Virus record (IMG/VR): IMGVR_UViG_3300032087_003621
Coordinates: 62,001-126,000 of that record
Strand: one strand, 5' to 3'
DNA from: a virus
DNA: 64,000 nt
Part shown: positions 19,449 through 27,636 of the stretch, one piece after another
How positions within the stretch are numbered: position 1 is the first letter of the stretch
Layout of the letters: each line of letters opens with the position of its first letter
Notes under the pieces: generated by a model
Database searches by the model: none
Told to the model about the DNA's origin: nothing
Seen by the model: only the letters and a program-made list of their open reading frames with translations
Position numbers and translations under genes: made by a program

Positions 19449-20213
19449 ATGGGTTTAGTTAAATCAACTAATGTTAGATTTTCCGATCTATACAACTATG
19501 GTTTCAATTTTACTTCAATTTACAACGCGGAGCCTAATTTAGCAGCGTTTGTTGGAGATATCAGACCCGATAAAACCGTTAGTTCGTTAGCGGTATTGAG
19601 ATATGGTGCTATGAGAAAATCAGGTGATACTTCAGTTAATAGTTTCACTATCGGAGATGAATGGAAAGCATCTAATACGATTGACACTGCATTAGCGGAC
19701 GGGGCTATTTCTCAAGGAACATATGAAACGAACCATTATGGATATTCGGCCGACGCTGCTGCTGGCACATACGGTTACGGTACGCGATGGAACCCGAATG
19801 GAATCGCTGCTGATCAGTTGTCTGAAAATACGGTAGCTGTTACTCATAATGGTGCTTCTGTCACCGTTGATAAAATAGGATATGACTCTGGCGACCAATT
19901 ATTTGAACTTTGGTTAAAAAGTACAAGTGCATCTTTCTCTGGACATACAGACATAATAGGTTCATTTAGTGTAACTACTAGTGAAGTTGGAACGACGGGC
20001 GCACCATCAGGTTTACCAGCATTATTTTATAGATGTGTTACGTTTCCTCAGTCGCTAGCAAGTGTAGCCCTCATCGGTGCAACGACATTTTATCTAAGGT
20101 ATACATGGACTGAGTCAGACGTTGGAACAACCCAGTGGAATGAAATGCTCTCTATATGGGATGGAAGCGGAGGTAATCTTTTAGTTTCCTTTAACGACTG
20201 TTCTTCAACGTAA
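19449..20213 (+). CDS. Unknown protein of the tail-fibre cluster
   Basis: 254 residues, beginning 4 nt after the S74 fibre stop, with GGAGAGTAAGT as ribosome site. The N-terminus MGLVKSTNVRFSDLYNYGFNF resembles short virion-attachment segments of phage fibre-associated proteins. The rest is Gly/Ser/Thr/aromatic-rich beta-type sequence (YGYGTRWNPNG, QLFELWLKSTS, TFYLRYTWTESD) without signal peptide or recognised catalytic motif. It is likely a virion protein that cooperates with the neighbouring fibre. I do not recognise the family. Confidence 0.6.
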   Translation: MGLVKSTNVRFSDLYNYGFNFTSIYNAEPNLAAFVGDIRPDKTVSSLAVLRYGAMRKSGDTSVNSFTIGDEWKASNTIDTALADGAISQGTYETNHYGYSADAAAGTYGYGTRWNPNGIAADQLSENTVAVTHNGASVTVDKIGYDSGDQLFELWLKSTSASFSGHTDIIGSFSVTTSEVGTTGAPSGLPALFYRCVTFPQSLASVALIGATTFYLRYTWTESDVGTTQWNEMLSIWDGSGGNLLVSFNDCSST

Positions 20214-20225
20214 GATTCTTTAATA

Positions 20226-20233
20226 TATAAATA
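20226..20233 (+). promoter_or_regulatory. T4-type late promoter, TATAAATA
   Basis: Exact TATAAATA in the 50-nt gap, 30 nt before the ATG at 20264. It probably starts the transcript for the 125-residue-frame protein and for neck gene 13 onward. Confidence 0.75.
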
Positions 20234-20263
20234 GGACATATACACCAAAAATTGGGTTGGGAT

Positions 20264-20629
20264 ATGTCCTATTATAAAGACCTTACGATTGACCAAGGTT
20301 CTTCAGTTTCAATCGATGTCTATCTTACGAACAAAGATGGTACGGCTAAGAATCTAACTAATTACACGCCGACTGCACACATCAGTCCGAACTATAATCT
20401 CGATAGTGATAATATCACTGTGTTTACTTGCACAGTAGATTCTGCTGCGTCGGGAATTATTAATCTTGCGTTATCCTACACTCAAACGGACAATCTCAAA
20501 GCAAATAAGAGGTACGTATATGACCTTGAGATTGCTAGAGATAGTTCTGGTTCAATTGCAGAAATCGAACGAGTTATGGAAGGTCAGATTTTCGTAACCC
20601 CATCAGTTACTAAATTACCGAATCTATAA
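20264..20629 (+). CDS. Small beta-sandwich virion protein, BppU/Ig-like
   Basis: 121 residues from the ATG at 20264; an in-frame TTG at 20252 is the alternative. MSYYKDLTIDQGSSVSIDVYLTNKDGTAKNLTNYT, then alternating strands and a C-terminal RVMEGQIFVTPSVTKL, give the pattern of N-terminal domains of baseplate/tail-fibre adaptor proteins (BppU-N-like; 'DqG..f...v.l.d..G...dLtg' motif). Similar small proteins lie upstream of gp13 in marine T4-like phages. A virion or fibre-adaptor function is inferred from fold-like pattern and position. Confidence 0.6.
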   Translation: MSYYKDLTIDQGSSVSIDVYLTNKDGTAKNLTNYTPTAHISPNYNLDSDNITVFTCTVDSAASGIINLALSYTQTDNLKANKRYVYDLEIARDSSGSIAEIERVMEGQIFVTPSVTKLPNL

Positions 20630-20630
20630 T

Positions 20631-20729
20631 ATGACAACTGTAGTTAAAAAAGTAATAGAAAATAAGGCCAGGGTTGACAAGATTGTCATTACTAAAAATA
20701 CTTTGGTTAAAAAGGTCGTTATAAACTAA
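20631..20729 (+). CDS. Tiny basic 32-residue ORF
   Basis: ATG at 20631, 1 nt after the preceding stop, ending at TAA 20727-20729. The product is rich in Val, Lys, Thr and Ile, with a repeated pattern (VVKKVIENK ... LVKKVVIN). No obvious Shine-Dalgarno is present, so it would depend on coupling to the upstream gene. It could be a real small virion protein or a decayed 3' fragment. Comparison with related genomes would decide. Confidence 0.4.
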   Translation: MTTVVKKVIENKARVDKIVITKNTLVKKVVIN

Positions 20730-20731
20730 CC

Positions 20732-20739
20732 AATAAATA
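20732..20739 (+). promoter_or_regulatory. Possible weak late promoter (AATAAATA)
   Basis: One mismatch to TATAAATA, 25 nt before the ATG of gene 13. The position fits a late promoter for the neck/terminase operon. Confidence 0.4.
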
Positions 20740-20764
20740 TTATTGAAGAAAAGGATTAACAATA

Positions 20765-21517
20765 ATGGCAACACCAAATTCAAGGCAATCACTAATAGAT
20801 TTCTGTCTTCGCAGATTAGGTGCGCCTGTAATTGAAATCAATGTTGATGATGACCAGATTGAAGATAAGGTTGATGATGCTTTGCAAATGTATCAAGAGT
20901 TTCATTCTGATGCGACCTATCGAACATATTTAAAACACGTTATCACACAGACAGATAAAGACAATGGTTATATTCCTATAGATTCTAACGTATTGTACAT
21001 TTCTCAGTTGTTTCCTTTAAACCCAACGTTTTCTTCTGTTAATTTATTTGATATTCGTTATCAAATGATGTTGAATAGTTTAGGTGATTTTATGAACTTT
21101 GCTGGTGGTATGGCATACTACTATCAAATGCAGCAATACCTAGAATTTTTAGATATGGTATTATCTGGATATCCACAAACCACTTGGTCACGACATCAAG
21201 ACCGACTTTATATTTGGGGCGAATGGTCGAACGATGATTTAGATGTTGGTGATTATGTTGTCGCAGAAGTATATACAGCCGTTGACCCCGATACATTCTC
21301 TAGTGTTTATAATGACATGTTCGTAAAAAATTACACCACAGCTTTAATTAAACAACAGTGGGGTATGAATATGTCCAAGTTTGAGGGAATGCAGTTGCCA
21401 GGCGGTGTGACAATCAGTGGCAGACAGATTCTAGATGATGCTAACACAGAATTAAAAGAACTAGAAGAGAAACTTCGTTTAGAACAAGAATTACCACCCG
21501 ACTTTTTCATTGGATAA
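20765..21517 (+). CDS. 13: Neck protein gp13
   Basis: 250 residues against about 309 in T4. The N-terminal SLIDFCLRRLGAPVIEINVDDDQIEDKVDDAL is the hallmark of the T4 gp13 family. It is followed by a helix-rich neck fold (FHSDATYRTYLKH) and the WSRHQDRLYIWGEW segment. In T4, gp13 and gp14 form the neck that closes the packaged head and receives the tail. It begins the standard order 13-14-15-16-17-18-19-20, separated from gp14 by 7 nt. Confidence 0.9.
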   Translation: MATPNSRQSLIDFCLRRLGAPVIEINVDDDQIEDKVDDALQMYQEFHSDATYRTYLKHVITQTDKDNGYIPIDSNVLYISQLFPLNPTFSSVNLFDIRYQMMLNSLGDFMNFAGGMAYYYQMQQYLEFLDMVLSGYPQTTWSRHQDRLYIWGEWSNDDLDVGDYVVAEVYTAVDPDTFSSVYNDMFVKNYTTALIKQQWGMNMSKFEGMQLPGGVTISGRQILDDANTELKELEEKLRLEQELPPDFFIG

Positions 21518-21524
21518 CTATTAG

Positions 21525-22406
21525 ATGGCCACTAATCCATATTTCAGTCAGGGTAGAAAAAGCGAACAATTGTTGTACGAGGATTTAGTAGTTGAATCCT
21601 TAAAGATGTACGGACAGGATGTTTACTATCTACCAAGAGAATTAGTTAATAAAGATGATATCTTTGTTGATGATTCTGTTTCTCGTTTTTCTGATGCTTA
21701 CAAAATCGAAATGTACATTGAAAACACTGAAGGGTTTGACGGTGAGGGAGACCTCTTTACCAAGTTTGGTGTAGAGATTCGTGATGCGGCCACGTTTATT
21801 GTTTCACGAAGAAGATGGAATAGTGTGGTCGCAGAAAACGAAGCCACCGATGTTGTACCTTTCTTTCGCCCTCGTGAAGGCGATGTAATCTATTTACCTT
21901 TGTCTCAATCTATGTTTCAGATTATGAAGGTAGAAACAGAGACACCGTTCTTTCAATTAAAGAATCTCCCAACGTTTAGAATGCGTTGTGAACTCTTTGA
22001 GTACAACGATGAAGACTTTGATACAGACATTGAAGAAATTGACCAAGTAGAAAACTTCTCGGCGTATCAATATGTCATGACATTTGCCTCTGTCACTGGA
22101 ACCTTTGAGGTTGGTGAATCTGTTAGTCAAAACAACGGTGAATATACAATGAATGGTGAAGTGGTGAACTGGGACGCTGTGAATAATAAACTGTATCTGG
22201 CACATGTTGGAGCTAGTGATGGTGAATTCCACACATTCACCACAACCGCTCAGGTAGTAGGTGCAACCTCTGGCGCAGTTGGAACACCTACCCTAGTAGA
22301 AGAATTGCAAAATATTCAACGTGAAGCACAGAACGATATCTTTGATGTATTTGAGAGTGATTTCTTAGATTTCACTGAATCTAATCCGTTTGGAGACCCA
22401 CAGTAA
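21525..22406 (+). CDS. 14: Neck protein gp14
   Basis: 293 residues (T4 about 256). The N-terminus NPYFSQGRKSEQLLYEDLVVESLKMYGQDVYYLPR is diagnostic for gp14, followed by FGVEIRDAATFIVSRRRW and a C-terminal DIFDVFESDFLDFTESNPFG. It works with gp13 at the head-tail neck. Residues ~175-260 hold a GTFEVGESV...GEVVNWD...LYLAHVG insertion that looks like a small beta-domain and may explain the extra length. Its last base is the first base of gene 15. Confidence 0.9.
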   Translation: MATNPYFSQGRKSEQLLYEDLVVESLKMYGQDVYYLPRELVNKDDIFVDDSVSRFSDAYKIEMYIENTEGFDGEGDLFTKFGVEIRDAATFIVSRRRWNSVVAENEATDVVPFFRPREGDVIYLPLSQSMFQIMKVETETPFFQLKNLPTFRMRCELFEYNDEDFDTDIEEIDQVENFSAYQYVMTFASVTGTFEVGESVSQNNGEYTMNGEVVNWDAVNNKLYLAHVGASDGEFHTFTTTAQVVGATSGAVGTPTLVEELQNIQREAQNDIFDVFESDFLDFTESNPFGDPQ

Positions 22407-23206
22407 TGTTTGGTACATATTTTTATCATCAACGGGTTAGAAAAGCTGTTGCTGTTTTTGGTTCATTGTTTAATAACATTTATGTTTTAAGAAAGAATTC
22501 TAGTGGCGAAGTTATTAGTCAGGCCAAGGTGCCTCTTTCTTATGCCCCTAAAAGAAACTTCATTGAACGTATAGAACAAATGAACAAAGGGGAAGATGCG
22601 GAAAGGCAAATTGCAATCAAGTTACCCCGTATGTCATTTGAAATTGTTTCGATGGAATACGACATTTCTAGGCAACTACCTAAAATAAATTCTAGGCAAA
22701 AAGCATTGACTTCTGGTTCTGGAGTTTCAGATAGAACACGTCTGTACACTTCTGTACCTTACAATATCAATTTTCAATTAAATGCTTATGCCAAATCTCA
22801 GGACGATGCGTTACAGATTGTTGAACAGATTATTCCTTTTTTCAATCCGCAGTATACAGTATCGGTCAAACCACTTGAAGACTTGACTGATATCACAGAT
22901 GATGTTCCTATTATTCTGCAAGGGTTGAACTTTCAGGATGATTATGAAGGACCATTAGAGGCTAGAAGAACCATTATCTACACAATGGACTTTTCCATGA
23001 AAGTTAGTTTCTATGGGCCTCTATCCACTGGACCTATCATTCGACAGGTTGATGGACAGATTTATCAACAAGGTACCGGAGTTACTGGTGATAGTGATAC
23101 TTTACTTGAAACACTCCGAACAACTCCGAACCCCTTAGCAGTAAGTCCTGATAGTGATTATGGATTTAATTATGAATATTTTAGTGCATTGGATAGTGTA
23201 ACATAA
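22406..23206 (+). CDS. 15: Tail sheath stabiliser / tail terminator gp15
   Basis: 266 residues (T4 272). FGTYFYHQRVRKAVAVFGSLFNNIYVLRK and the central IEQMNKG...PRMSFEIVSMEYDISRQLPKIN region match the gp15 family. gp15 caps the finished tail tube and sheath and joins them to the neck. The start overlaps gp14 by 1 nt and the stop overlaps the gp16 start by 1 nt (TAATG), showing tight coupling. Confidence 0.9.
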   Translation: MFGTYFYHQRVRKAVAVFGSLFNNIYVLRKNSSGEVISQAKVPLSYAPKRNFIERIEQMNKGEDAERQIAIKLPRMSFEIVSMEYDISRQLPKINSRQKALTSGSGVSDRTRLYTSVPYNINFQLNAYAKSQDDALQIVEQIIPFFNPQYTVSVKPLEDLTDITDDVPIILQGLNFQDDYEGPLEARRTIIYTMDFSMKVSFYGPLSTGPIIRQVDGQIYQQGTGVTGDSDTLLETLRTTPNPLAVSPDSDYGFNYEYFSALDSVT

Positions 23207-23568
23207 TGAAAGATAACAATACAAAGAATATACAAGACGATTACGATACTTCACGTGATACGTATCTGGAATTGATTGAGGGTGGTAAAGAATCCCTTGA
23301 GTTGATGATACAAGTAGCACGTGAATCAGAACACCCACGAGCTTTTGAAGTTTTGTCAGGTATGATTAAAAACATCGCTGATGTCACAGACAAGTTGATG
23401 GAACTGAACAAGAAACATAAAGACGTGATGAGAGAAGAAAAACCTGAACAAAAACAAATCACGAATAACAATGTGTTTTTAGGAAGCACTACTGATTTGC
23501 AACGCTTGCTACAGAATGAAGAAAAGGTGATTAGTGATGATGCAAAACTCGTTACTGAGAATGAATAA
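23206..23568 (+). CDS. 16: Terminase small subunit gp16
   Basis: 120 residues (T4 164). The acidic, all-helical sequence has the small-terminase core (LELMIQVARESEHPRAFEVLSGMIKNIADVTDKLMELNKKHKDV), then NNVFLGSTTDLQRLL, a motif common in T4-like gp16. It stimulates the packaging ATPase and binds DNA for headful packaging. The 3' end overlaps gp17 by about 32 nt in another frame. Confidence 0.88.
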   Translation: MKDNNTKNIQDDYDTSRDTYLELIEGGKESLELMIQVARESEHPRAFEVLSGMIKNIADVTDKLMELNKKHKDVMREEKPEQKQITNNNVFLGSTTDLQRLLQNEEKVISDDAKLVTENE

Positions 23569-25159
23569 CGAAACGTATCTTGGCAATATCAATGTAAAAC
23601 GTGATGGTATAGTTCAGGAATGGACTAAGGACCAAGTACGTGAATATAAAAAATGCATGGATGACCCTTCGTATTTTGCCGAACACTATGTTAAAATTAT
23701 TTCTCTGGATAGTGGATTGGTTCCGTTTAATCTTTACGATTATCAAAGACGGATGTTCGAACATTTTAATAATAATCGGTTTAATGTCGTTCTTGCTTGT
23801 AGACAGTCTGGTAAGTCAATATCGTCGGTTGCCTACCTTCTTTGGTACGCCATTTTCCATCCCGAAAAAACAATCGCTGTACTGGCGAATAAAGGAGCAA
23901 CTGCCCGAGAGATGCTCGCCCGTGTTACTCTCATGTTGGAGAATCTTCCATTCTTCTTACAACCTGGCTGTAAAACTCTTAATAAAGGTTCAATCGAGTT
24001 TTCTAATAATTCTAGGATTATTGCTGCTGCCACTAGCGGGTCTTCTATTCGGGGTATGTCTGTTAATTTGCTCTATCTCGATGAGTTTGCTTTTGTTGAG
24101 CGAGCAACTGAGTTTTACACTTCAACGTATCCTGTTGTCTCCGCTGGACGAGACACCAAAGTCATCATCACCTCAACCGCAAACGGTATCGGAAACATCT
24201 TCCATAAAATATGGGAAGGCGCTGAACAAGGTATAAATGAATTTAAATCGTTTCGTGTAGACTGGTGGGATGTTCCGGGCAGAGATGAAGAATGGAAAGC
24301 ACAAACAATTGCCAATACATCAGCACTCCAATTTGACCAAGAATTTGGTAATACCTTTTTTGGAACAGGTGATACCCTAATAAACGCTGAGACGCTCTTG
24401 TCTTTACGAGCAAAAACGCCCCAGCGGGTTTTAGAGGGCGGTCTTCTAAAAGTTTATAACGAACCTGCTAGCAAGCACGAGTACATCATGACCGTTGATG
24501 TCTCGAAAGGAAGAGGTCAGGACTACTCTACGTTCACTGTCATCGACATTTCGACACGCCCATTTGAACAAGTGGCTGTGTATCGGAACAACTCTATCTC
24601 TCCAATACTCTTCCCTAATATTATATATAAGTACGCAACCGTTTATAACAACGCTTATGTGGTTGTTGAATCAAATGACCAAGGTTCTGTGGTATGTAAC
24701 GGTTTATACTACGACCTTGAATACGAAAACGTTCATCTCTCTTCAGCTGTAAAATCTAATTCAATTGGTATTGAAATCAACCGTAAAACAAAACGATTGG
24801 GTTGTTCTGCCATTAAAGATATTCTAGAAGAAAAGAAACTTGCGATTCACGATGATAACACTATTCTAGAAATCTCCACGTTTGTTGCTAATGGAGTTTC
24901 TTATCAGGCCAGTGACGGTAACCACGATGATTTAATGATGAACCTCGTGATGTTTGGTTACTTTGTTACAACGCAAATGTTCGCCGATATGACTGATATT
25001 AATCTCAAACAAATGATGTTTGAAAACAGAATGCAAGAGATAGAAGATGATGTTGTTCCATTTGGTTTTATAGATGATGGTTCATCTCAAATTGATTATA
25101 TTGAACAACGAGAAGAAATGGAACGACAAGGATGGCAACTTTTTCACGATCCTTTCTAA
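23537..25159 (+). CDS. 17: Terminase large subunit gp17 (packaging ATPase-nuclease)
   Basis: About 540 residues (T4 610). I chose ATG 23537 because AAGGTGA lies 6 nt upstream; GTG 23534 and ATG 23540 are alternatives. The N-terminal ATPase has Walker A CRQSGKS (~88-94), Walker B LLYLDE (~178-183) and coupling motif ITSTANG (~211-217). The C-terminal RNase H-like nuclease starts at VDVSKGRGQDYSTF (Asp ~321), with a second acidic residue in VVVESNDQG and a final one in DGNHDDLMM. It pumps DNA into the prohead and cuts the concatemer. All catalytic elements appear intact. Confidence 0.95.
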   Translation: MMQNSLLRMNNETYLGNINVKRDGIVQEWTKDQVREYKKCMDDPSYFAEHYVKIISLDSGLVPFNLYDYQRRMFEHFNNNRFNVVLACRQSGKSISSVAYLLWYAIFHPEKTIAVLANKGATAREMLARVTLMLENLPFFLQPGCKTLNKGSIEFSNNSRIIAAATSGSSIRGMSVNLLYLDEFAFVERATEFYTSTYPVVSAGRDTKVIITSTANGIGNIFHKIWEGAEQGINEFKSFRVDWWDVPGRDEEWKAQTIANTSALQFDQEFGNTFFGTGDTLINAETLLSLRAKTPQRVLEGGLLKVYNEPASKHEYIMTVDVSKGRGQDYSTFTVIDISTRPFEQVAVYRNNSISPILFPNIIYKYATVYNNAYVVVESNDQGSVVCNGLYYDLEYENVHLSSAVKSNSIGIEINRKTKRLGCSAIKDILEEKKLAIHDDNTILEISTFVANGVSYQASDGNHDDLMMNLVMFGYFVTTQMFADMTDINLKQMMFENRMQEIEDDVVPFGFIDDGSSQIDYIEQREEMERQGWQLFHDPF

Positions 25160-25171
25160 AAACCCCGCAAA

Positions 25172-25179
25172 TATAAATA
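25172..25179 (+). promoter_or_regulatory. T4-type late promoter, TATAAATA
   Basis: Exact TATAAATA in the 82-nt gap between terminase and sheath genes, 62 nt before the sheath ATG. It would give the abundant sheath and tube mRNA its own late promoter. Confidence 0.75.
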
Positions 25180-25241
25180 AATACATTGAACATCCGTATT
25201 ATGTAAATCTTATTATTAGCTAATAAAAAAAGGAAACGATT

Positions 25242-27023
25242 ATGGCTCTTTTTACCCCATCAGCGTCTCCCAGCATTACAGTTAAAGAAATTGACTTAAC
25301 GGGTGTTGTCCCTTCAGTCACTACTTCAACGGGTGCTTATGTAGGAGAATTTTCTTGGGGTCCCGTACACCAACCAACTCTCGTAGATAACGAGGGAACG
25401 TTGGTTTCGACATTCGGGTCTCCAAGTACCACAAATGCAGTAGACTTTTTGTCTGCCGCAAACTTTTTGCAATACTCAACAAGTCTTTATGTGTCACGTA
25501 CAGTAGATGATACTGCTGACACCGGCGCGTTAAATGCGTGGGATTCAGATGAAATAATTGATTTGTCATCTGGCAAACCATTGGTTAAGAATGCCGACGA
25601 TTTTGATATTCAGAACACAATAGCTGGTCTCAAAGCTCCAGCAAAAAACCATACTTTCATCGCAAAATATCCCGGCGAAGCTGGTAACAGTCTCAGAGTA
25701 GAACTGTGTCCTGCTAAGTCAAACGATACAACTTTGTTTGATGGTTGGGCATACGCCAGTTATTTCGATGCAGCGCCAGGTACTTCACAGTACGCCTCTG
25801 ACGTTAATGGTGCAGACGATGAAGTTCACGTTGTCGTAGTAGACGAAGACGGTACTTTAACTGGTACAGTAGGTGCTGTTTTAGAAACATTCCCGTTCTT
25901 ATCTTTTGCAACGGACGGTAAGACTGTAGATGGTTCTAATAACCACGTTATTGATGTTATTAACAATCGTTCAAGTTATGTTTGGGCAATATCCCTAAAC
26001 AAACATGACGGTGCAGCAGATGAAGATTATAACTTCACATCAACCGCATCAGGAACAGACTTTGAACCAGCTACACCAACTATTCATACGTTTAAGTTGG
26101 GCGGTGGTTCTAATGGTCCAACAATTGATACTGGTGATGTTGCGAAAGGATTTGACGAGTTCGAAAGTAAAGAAAACATTCAGGTGGATTTCTTAATCGC
26201 TCGTGGTATGTCCGCTACTGCTGACCAAACTACCGTTGTTAATGACATTGTAGGTACGGCCGCATCTTTGCGTAAAGACTGTGTTGTTGTTACTTCACCT
26301 GCTAGAGAAGATGTTGTTGGTTTAACTGCTGCTGACGCGGTAACAAACACAACTGGTGGTGTTGCAAATTTCACAGCTTCATCTTACCTGATTGTAGACA
26401 ACAACTACCTTAAGGTATATGACAAGTATAACGACCAATATGTGTTTATCCCAGCTGCTCCTGGCACTGCTGGTTTGATGGCATCGACTGATGCTGTCGC
26501 TGCACCTTGGTTCTCACCTGCTGGTCAAAGAAGGGGTCAATATTTCGGAGTTACTTCCTTAGCTTATTCAGCTAGTAAGGCACAAAGAGATACATTGTAC
26601 AAAGCTGGAATTAATCCGATTGTAAACTTGCCTGGACAAGGTATTATTCTTTTTGGTGATAAGACTAAAGAATCTCGTCCATCAGCTTTCGATCGTATTA
26701 ATGTCCGACGATTGTTCCTCGCAATTGAAAGGTCAATCGAACGAGCTGCAAGAAACGTAATGTTTGAATTCAATGACGAATTCACTCGTGCAGAATTTGT
26801 TAATATCGTTGAACCGTTCCTGAGAGAAATTCAGGGTCGAAGAGGTATTACAGATTTCCGAGTGGTTTGTGACGAAACAAACAATACGGCTGCAGTAATC
26901 GACCGTAACGAGTTTGTTTGTTCAGTTTTTGTCAAACCTGCTCGTTCTATTAACTACATCACTCTTAACTTTGTTGCTGTACGCACCGGAGTTGATTTCA
27001 GTGAAGTGGTTGGTACGGTTTAA
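25242..27023 (+). CDS. 18: Contractile tail sheath protein gp18
   Basis: 593 residues (T4 659). The N-terminus SPSITVKEIDLTGVVPSVTTSTGAYVGEFSWGP is the typical sheath start. The C-terminal region (PGQGIILFGDKTKESRPSAFDRINVRRLFLAIERSIERAARNVMFEFND...IQGRRGITDFRVVCDETNN) is the conserved sheath core used for subunit interlocking. The AAGGAAACGATT ribosome site fits the start. The variable central domain (~130-330) is shorter than in T4. It forms the contractile sheath around the gp19 tube. Confidence 0.95.
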   Translation: MALFTPSASPSITVKEIDLTGVVPSVTTSTGAYVGEFSWGPVHQPTLVDNEGTLVSTFGSPSTTNAVDFLSAANFLQYSTSLYVSRTVDDTADTGALNAWDSDEIIDLSSGKPLVKNADDFDIQNTIAGLKAPAKNHTFIAKYPGEAGNSLRVELCPAKSNDTTLFDGWAYASYFDAAPGTSQYASDVNGADDEVHVVVVDEDGTLTGTVGAVLETFPFLSFATDGKTVDGSNNHVIDVINNRSSYVWAISLNKHDGAADEDYNFTSTASGTDFEPATPTIHTFKLGGGSNGPTIDTGDVAKGFDEFESKENIQVDFLIARGMSATADQTTVVNDIVGTAASLRKDCVVVTSPAREDVVGLTAADAVTNTTGGVANFTASSYLIVDNNYLKVYDKYNDQYVFIPAAPGTAGLMASTDAVAAPWFSPAGQRRGQYFGVTSLAYSASKAQRDTLYKAGINPIVNLPGQGIILFGDKTKESRPSAFDRINVRRLFLAIERSIERAARNVMFEFNDEFTRAEFVNIVEPFLREIQGRRGITDFRVVCDETNNTAAVIDRNEFVCSVFVKPARSINYITLNFVAVRTGVDFSEVVGTV

Positions 27024-27046
27024 GCACAACCATAAGGAGAATTTAA

Positions 27047-27574
27047 ATGGCAATTTTAGGAGTCGATGACTTTAAGTCAAAGCTGAGAGGTGGTGGTGCT
27101 AGGCCGAATCTGTTCCAAGCAACTGTCAACTTCCCAGCTTATGCTGGAGGTGATGTTGAATTAACATCATTTCTTTGCGAAGCTGCTCAGTTACCTGCCT
27201 CAACTATGGGATTGGTAACAGTTCCGTTCCGTGGTCGCCAGTTGAAAATAGCTGGTGATAGAACTTTCGAACCTTGGACAGTAACCATTATCAATGATAC
27301 TGATTTCACAATTCGAGATTCAATGGAACGTTGGATGAATGGAATGAACGCTCATTCGGCAAACACGGGTTTGGTTAATCCAGTAGATTATCAAGCTGAC
27401 CTCTTCGTAGATCAGTTGGATAAAGATGGAGAAACACTCAAGCGTTACAACTTCCGTGGTTGTTTCCCGACAAACGTTCAGGCAATTGACCTTTCATACA
27501 CAACGGAAAACGAGATTGAAAGATTTACGGTAGAATTCCAAGTCCAGTACTGGGAATCAAATACAACATCTTAA
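27047..27574 (+). CDS. 19: Tail tube protein gp19
   Basis: 175 residues (T4 163). LRGGGARPNLFQATVNFP, AAQLPASTMGLVTVPFRGRQLKIAGDRTFEPWTVTIINDTDF and IDLSYTTENEIERFTVEFQVQYWE match the gp19 family. Strong AAGGAG ribosome site 9 nt before ATG. It polymerises into the inner tube through which DNA passes. It is the last gene before a strong terminator, as expected for the abundant sheath/tube transcript. Confidence 0.93.
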   Translation: MAILGVDDFKSKLRGGGARPNLFQATVNFPAYAGGDVELTSFLCEAAQLPASTMGLVTVPFRGRQLKIAGDRTFEPWTVTIINDTDFTIRDSMERWMNGMNAHSANTGLVNPVDYQADLFVDQLDKDGETLKRYNFRGCFPTNVQAIDLSYTTENEIERFTVEFQVQYWESNTTS

Positions 27575-27591
27575 ATCTCTACTAAATAATT

Positions 27592-27626
27592 GGGACCTCT
27601 CCGGAGGTCCCTTTATTTTATTTTTT
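27592..27626 (+). terminator. Intrinsic terminator after gp19
   Basis: Perfect 8-bp stem GGGACCTC / GAGGTCCC (27592-27599 with 27604-27611), loop TCCG, followed by a T-rich run (TTTATTTTATTTTTT). It separates sheath/tube transcription from the portal gene. Confidence 0.9.
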
Positions 27627-27636
27627 GGACACAGAT

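Noticed and set aside
23537-23568. Programmed frameshift between gp16 and gp17
   Set aside because: gp17 has its own ATG with a good ribosome site and the two proteins are separate in all T4-like phages; a plain overlap is enough.
23640-24236. 198-codon plus-strand ORF inside gp17
   Set aside because: It runs in another frame through the Walker A and B region of the terminase, whose protein motifs are intact; the hydrophobic composition is a frame artefact.
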